Source: Pseudomonadota bacterium (GTDB lineage Bacteria > Pseudomonadota > Gammaproteobacteria > Burkholderiales > Thiobacillaceae). From it: a DNA stretch of 9,093 nt. Shown piece after piece: positions 6,659 to 9,093 of this stretch. How positions within the stretch are numbered: the first letter of the stretch is position 1; every line of letters begins with the position of its first letter. The DNA lies in NCBI GenBank assembly GCA_021780975.1, contig JAJXXS010000134.1, positions 1 through 9,093 of the forward strand, written 5' to 3'. Both the position numbers and the translations under genes were made by a program. The notes beneath the pieces are model-generated. The model did no database searches. It saw only the letters and a program-made list of their open reading frames with translations, and was not told where the DNA came from.

Positions 6659-6974
6659 AGCCCGTCTCCTCGTTCGGGATGAGCGCCAGCAGATCCGTCA
6701 CGCCCACGTCGACGCCGGCCTGCGACAACAAGGTGGCCACCTGGCGGCGCACCGCGCCGAGCGCCGGAGAGGCGGCGGGATGGGTGGCGAAGCGCTTGAG
6801 CCAAAGGGTGTCGCCGACCACCAGGTGATTCAGCGTCCCGGGTATGGAGCCGAAGTAGGCCCGCCTGTCCGCCGCGAGCGCCTCGCCCGGCAGACGCCGC
6901 GCGGCATCGCAGAGCTTGGCGTTCATCCACGCGTTGTAGTCCGCCATGAGGCGAATATGGCTGGTGCGATTCAT
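6648..6974 (-). pseudogene. DinB-family protein with internal deletion
   Basis: The ORF encodes 108 residues, while DinB/YfiT-like metal-dependent helical-bundle proteins of this type are about 160-175. Residues 1 to about 73 (YNAWMNAKLCDAARRLPG, then GTLNHLVVGDTLWLKRF) match the N-terminal half, including the metal-ligand histidine H50. Residues from about 77 (QVATLLSQAGVDVGVTDLL) match the extreme C-terminus, which in relatives directly follows the HFFNHQTHHRGQ block. The central part, including the second metal-binding HxxxH pair, is absent, with the reading frame kept. The ATG at 6974 has a good Shine-Dalgarno GGAGA (6981-6985, minus strand) six bases upstream, better than the in-frame ATG at 6995. 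The gene may still be expressed, but a metal-dependent activity is unlikely. Its family includes bacillithiol/mycothiol-type transferases and many unknowns. Confidence 0.72.
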
Positions 6975-6994
6975 GGCCGTTCTCCGGCAATGCA

Positions 6995-7013
6995 AAGCCC
7001 GATTATCGGGCTT
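6995..7013. repeat. hairpin upstream of the DinB-like ORF
   Basis: AAGCCCGA (6995-7002) and TCGGGCTT (7006-7013) are a perfect 8-bp inverted repeat with a three-base loop (TTA); the flanking TGCA on both sides extends it with a one-base bulge. It lies just upstream of the Shine-Dalgarno of the DinB-like ORF. It could end transcription from the PEP-CTERM gene on the minus strand, where only three T follow, or act as an operator. The 7014-7127 stretch beyond it holds no gene that I can support. Confidence 0.45.
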
Positions 7014-7127
7014 GCAGCGCTCCCCTCACAGAGCCCGGGCCTTTAACACGGCCCCGACTTCGCCCGCGCCCCGGTGATGAGCGCGGCGGGAAGGGTCGAA
7101 TCAAACGCCGCGCCGGGCGCAGCCCCG

Positions 7128-7826
7128 TTACGGCGCGAGGCGCGGGCGCTGCCTGCGGGCCACTGCCGCCAGGCAGAACAGGCCGGCGCCATACAGCCAT
7201 TCACCCGCCGGTTCGGGCACGGCCGCAGCGAGGCCGACGATGGTGCCGTCGCTGGCAGTTGAATCGAACGCAGCCCGGAACTCCAGGGTATAGGTGCCGC
7301 CGCCCAGCGCGTAGACCCCGGCGCTGTCCGGCACGATCAGTTGATTGGCGGCATCACGCAGCTGCAGCGTGTAGGCACCGGCCCCTGTCCAGCTCGTCAC
7401 GCCAAGGCTCAGGTTCTGCGCCTGATAGAGGCTGAACTGGTAATTGGAATCAAGCACGTCGCCCGGCTGGAAGACGTTGGGGTAATTCAAGACCGAGGCG
7501 GTGTCGCCCGAGGTTCCCTGGAAATAGCTGCACGGGCCATACCGTATGCAACTCTTGGCGTCATAAGTGAACGTATCCTGCGCGCTGATATAGAAATAGG
7601 GCAGCAGGTCGGAGGTGATGTCGCCTCCCGGAGCATAGTCGATGATGGCGGCGCGGAAAGTAAGATCGGTGATGAGGTAATTCGGCTGCGCAGGGTTGGC
7701 AAGACCCGTGTAGTAGACGTTTGGCAGCGGCAGCGCTGTATTTATGGTGTAGGTGGCTGCTTGCGCCGTGGATGCAAGGGCAAGCAGGGCCATGGCGGCC
7801 AGGATTCCGGCGTCAAAACGCTTCAT
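7128..7826 (-). CDS. PEP-CTERM sorting domain protein, secreted
   Basis: Exported protein of 232 residues. The N-terminus MKRFDAGILAAMALLALAST ending AQA-A is a Sec signal peptide with likely cleavage after A23 or A24. The mature part is rich in Y, T, D and N, with a possible disulfide pair C93/C99 (SCIRYGPC), and reads as beta-rich with no enzyme motif. The C-terminus has the full tripartite PEP-CTERM tag: V203-P-E-P206, a hydrophobic segment to about 222, and a basic end VARRQRPR. Such tags are processed by exosortase (EpsH) in Gram-negative bacteria with exopolysaccharide clusters; no exosortase is in this window. The ATG at 7826 was chosen over that at 7862 because it begins the signal peptide and has GGGGA six bases upstream. 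Its exact role is unknown; a matrix or cell-surface protein is the usual inference. Confidence 0.9.
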   Translation of the reverse strand: MKRFDAGILAAMALLALASTAQAATYTINTALPLPNVYYTGLANPAQPNYLITDLTFRAAIIDYAPGGDITSDLLPYFYISAQDTFTYDAKSCIRYGPCSYFQGTSGDTASVLNYPNVFQPGDVLDSNYQFSLYQAQNLSLGVTSWTGAGAYTLQLRDAANQLIVPDSAGVYALGGGTYTLEFRAAFDSTASDGTIVGLAAAVPEPAGEWLYGAGLFCLAAVARRQRPRLAP

Positions 7827-7850
7827 GTTGTTTCCCCTTTGGTGGCTCGA

Positions 7851-7907
7851 AATTGACGGCATGGCCGGCCGTTTGTAATGGCTTATGGAAGGCCTGGCCG
7901 GTCAATT
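7851..7907. repeat. imperfect inverted repeat in the leader of the PEP-CTERM gene
   Basis: AATTGAC (7851-7857) is the reverse complement of GTCAATT (7901-7907). The pairing continues inward as GGC with GCC across a one-base bulge, and then GGCC with GGCC, leaving a loop of about 24 bases. It lies 25-81 bp upstream of the start codon, so it could be an RNA hairpin in the leader or an operator. No known regulator site is recognised. Confidence 0.35.
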
Positions 7908-7930
7908 CTAATTAAGTTTTAACTAATTAC
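7901..7930 (-). promoter_or_regulatory. AT-rich element with repeated CTAATTA, probable promoter region
   Basis: A sharply AT-rich patch in a GC-rich setting. CTAATTA occurs twice (7908-7914 and 7923-7929), exactly 15 bp apart. On the minus strand TAGAAT (7910-7905) is a five-of-six -10 match and TTGACC (7905-7900) a five-of-six -35 match, but neither has a good partner at normal spacing, so I place no exact promoter. It sits about 75-105 bp upstream of the PEP-CTERM start. The rest of 7930-8028 shows no feature beyond a possible tail of the SnoaL-like remnant. Confidence 0.35.
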
Positions 7931-8028
7931 ACGAGGGCGCGGGGTTTTCCGACGAACGGCCAGCAGGACTCAGGCAGCCGCCTGACCCAGCGCACTTGAG
8001 CGATAGCGCCGTGCGGGCTCTGAGCTTC

Positions 8029-8154
8029 TCAACCCCGCCCCAGCACGCCGCAGATCAATGCCCCCGGCCCGCAGGTGCGGCACAGCGCATCGAGTTCGCC
8101 CCGATTGAAGGCCTCCACGTATTCGAGCAACACGCGTTTGTTCGCTTCCGGCAT
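8029..8154 (-). pseudogene. truncated SnoaL-like / NTF2-fold protein remnant
   Basis: A 41-codon ORF begins at the ATG at 8154 with a strong Shine-Dalgarno GGAGG (8163-8159, minus strand) four bases upstream. The first residues, MPEANKRVLLEYVEAFNRGE and then LDALC, closely match the N-terminal helix of SnoaL-like ester cyclases (NTF2 fold, normally about 130 residues). After that it diverges (CRTCGPGALICGVLG, where relatives have a phenylalanine and A-P-D before the next strand) and stops at a TGA just past GVLGRG. In the next frame RARTALSLKCAG faintly resembles the family C-terminus (ARDxASxARQxG), which would mean an internal deletion with frame loss; this second match is weak. The gene lies 58 bp downstream of the GNAT pair on the same strand. 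The remaining peptide is too short to form the fold. Confidence 0.6.
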
Positions 8155-8212
8155 CGCCCCTCCCTGCCATTGCACACGACAACACCTGCCCCCCGGAACG
8201 CCGAACCCTTCT

Positions 8213-8632
8213 TCACGACAACCCCGCGTTGCGCAGCACCCACCCGCGCGGGTTAGGCTCGAAGCCGAGCCTGGCGTAGTACTCGTTGGCCTTGGGCGCG
8301 GCCAGCAGCACGATCATGCATTCGGGCTGCAAACGCCGACGGGTTTCCTCGATGAGGCGCCTGCCGATGCCCTGCTTCTGGAATTCAAGATCCACGGCGA
8401 GGTCGGCAAGGTAGGCCACATAGCTGAAGTCGGTGAGCGTGCGCGCGATGCCGACCAGGCGACTGCCCTTCCACGCCGTCACCGTGAGGTTGGCGTTCTT
8501 GAGCATGCCCTCGAAGATGTCCGGCCGGTCCACCGGGCGGCGTTCGCCGAGCGTCGAGCGCCGGTAGAGGTCGATGGCCTGATCGACGCTGATAGGTTCG
8601 TTGTCGCGGTATTCGATGGCGGCTATGGTCAC
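8213..8632 (-). CDS. GNAT-family N-acetyltransferase (second of tandem pair)
   Basis: Cytoplasmic acetyl-CoA-dependent acyltransferase of the GNAT fold, 139 residues from a GTG start at 8632. The acetyl-CoA pyrophosphate loop Q85-K-Q-G-I-G90 follows the strand YLADLAVDLEF, and NEYYARLGFEP (116-126) is the usual motif B region. No substrate can be assigned. The GTG start was chosen because it overlaps the stop of the preceding gene as GTGA, a common arrangement for translational coupling, and because family similarity begins at once (TIAAIEYRDNEPIS). The frame stays open upstream inside the first GNAT gene, but that extension is a shadow. Confidence 0.88.
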   Translation of the reverse strand: MTIAAIEYRDNEPISVDQAIDLYRRSTLGERRPVDRPDIFEGMLKNANLTVTAWKGSRLVGIARTLTDFSYVAYLADLAVDLEFQKQGIGRRLIEETRRRLQPECMIVLLAAPKANEYYARLGFEPNPRGWVLRNAGLS

Positions 8633-9093
8633 AGCACCACCTTCAGCTTGCGCCCGCCGGCGACGGTGAACCCCTCGCGCTCGTAAAACGCCAGCGTCCT
8701 GTCGAACTGCGGCAGGGGTGGCGTGGTCACCTCCAGGCGCTTCCATCCGCGCGAACGACCGCAGGCCTTGGCCTCGTCCATCAGCCTCCGTCCCACGTCC
8801 TGCGAGCGGAACGGCGGACGCACATAAAGCTCCGGGACGATGCCGAAGACGCCTTCGGCATACAGCGCATAGCTTTCGCACAGCGTGATGAAGCCCACCG
8901 GGTGCGCATCAGCGCCGCGCGCGACAAGGACGAAATATTTCTCGCGAGCGATGAAATCCCTGAGATTGGCGGTCGTGTCCGCCAGGCTGAAGTTGAAGGC
9001 CTGGGTCCCGATGGCGCGCATGATTTCATTCAGCAGTTCACCGGCCATGACAGCCAGTTCATGGACGTCGTCTGGCGTGGCTCTTTGTATGCT
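8629..9093 (-). CDS. GNAT-family N-acetyltransferase (first of tandem pair), start outside the window
   Basis: GNAT-fold acetyltransferase, 154 visible residues. An ATG at 9048 could serve as start, but the frame continues to the window edge as SIQRATPDDVHELAV, which is the usual GNAT N-terminal strand and helix (compare IRRATPDD), so the true start probably lies just beyond 9093. The acetyl-CoA loop is R-S-Q-D-V-G at visible residues 96-101, after the strand GIVPELYVRPPF. LAFYEREGF near the C-terminus is the motif B tyrosine helix. The order and spacing are complete, so it looks functional. Substrate unknown. It overlaps the next GNAT gene by 4 bp (GTGA), and the two are likely made together. 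Confidence 0.88.
   Translation of the reverse strand, partial: SIQRATPDDVHELAVMAGELLNEIMRAIGTQAFNFSLADTTANLRDFIAREKYFVLVARGADAHPVGFITLCESYALYAEGVFGIVPELYVRPPFRSQDVGRRLMDEAKACGRSRGWKRLEVTTPPLPQFDRTLAFYEREGFTVAGGRKLKVVL

Noticed and set aside
7096..7275. Similar short strings GAATCAAACGCCGC (about 7099) and GAATCGAACGCAGC (about 7262)
   Set aside because: Two mismatches in 14 bases within GC-rich sequence; the second lies inside the PEP-CTERM gene and no attachment-site context is present.
7970..8185. 71-residue minus-strand frame beside the GNAT genes
   Set aside because: It overlaps the SnoaL-like stump in a different frame, has no family match and a poor start; the 41-codon frame has the strong ribosome binding site and the homology.

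Overview
The window looks like a GC-rich Gram-negative chromosome, most likely a betaproteobacterium (Rhodocyclales- or Nitrosomonadales-like). This is inferred from codon style, a PEP-CTERM secreted protein, a B12-dependent ribonucleotide reductase without an ATP cone, the two-gene purE-purK route and a YdcH/DUF465 protein. No rRNA, tRNA, insertion sequence, phage gene or CRISPR array was seen.

Layout: 1-287 (+) is the 3' end of an unrecognised protein. 342-1391 (-) is an EamA/DMT transporter ending in a very histidine-rich tail. 1551-2111 (-) is a gamma-class carbonic anhydrase and 2201-2407 (-) a small YdcH-like protein. 2535-2861 (+) is a single-domain rhodanese whose stop codon overlaps that of the convergent 2858-4732 (-) class II ribonucleotide reductase. 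An 82-bp gap separates the reductase from the divergent purE (4815-5306) and purK (5299-6429), which overlap by 8 bp. The core of the window is therefore nucleotide supply: two consecutive purine steps beside dNTP synthesis.

From 6443 to the right edge all recognised genes are on the minus strand and the region changes character. It holds a short chimeric ORF (VOC/glyoxalase N-terminus joined to what looks like an epimerase C-terminus), a DinB-family ORF that seems to have lost its middle, an intact PEP-CTERM protein, a 41-codon stump of a SnoaL-like protein, and two tandem GNAT acetyltransferases joined by a GTGA overlap, the first running off the window.

I did not find a convincing new multi-gene system. 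The most unusual signal is the cluster of shortened or fused small genes at 6443-8154: at least two unrelated families keep one or both ends while the centre is missing, next to otherwise intact genes. The His-rich tail of the transporter and the compact nrdJ/purEK divergent promoter region are secondary points of interest.
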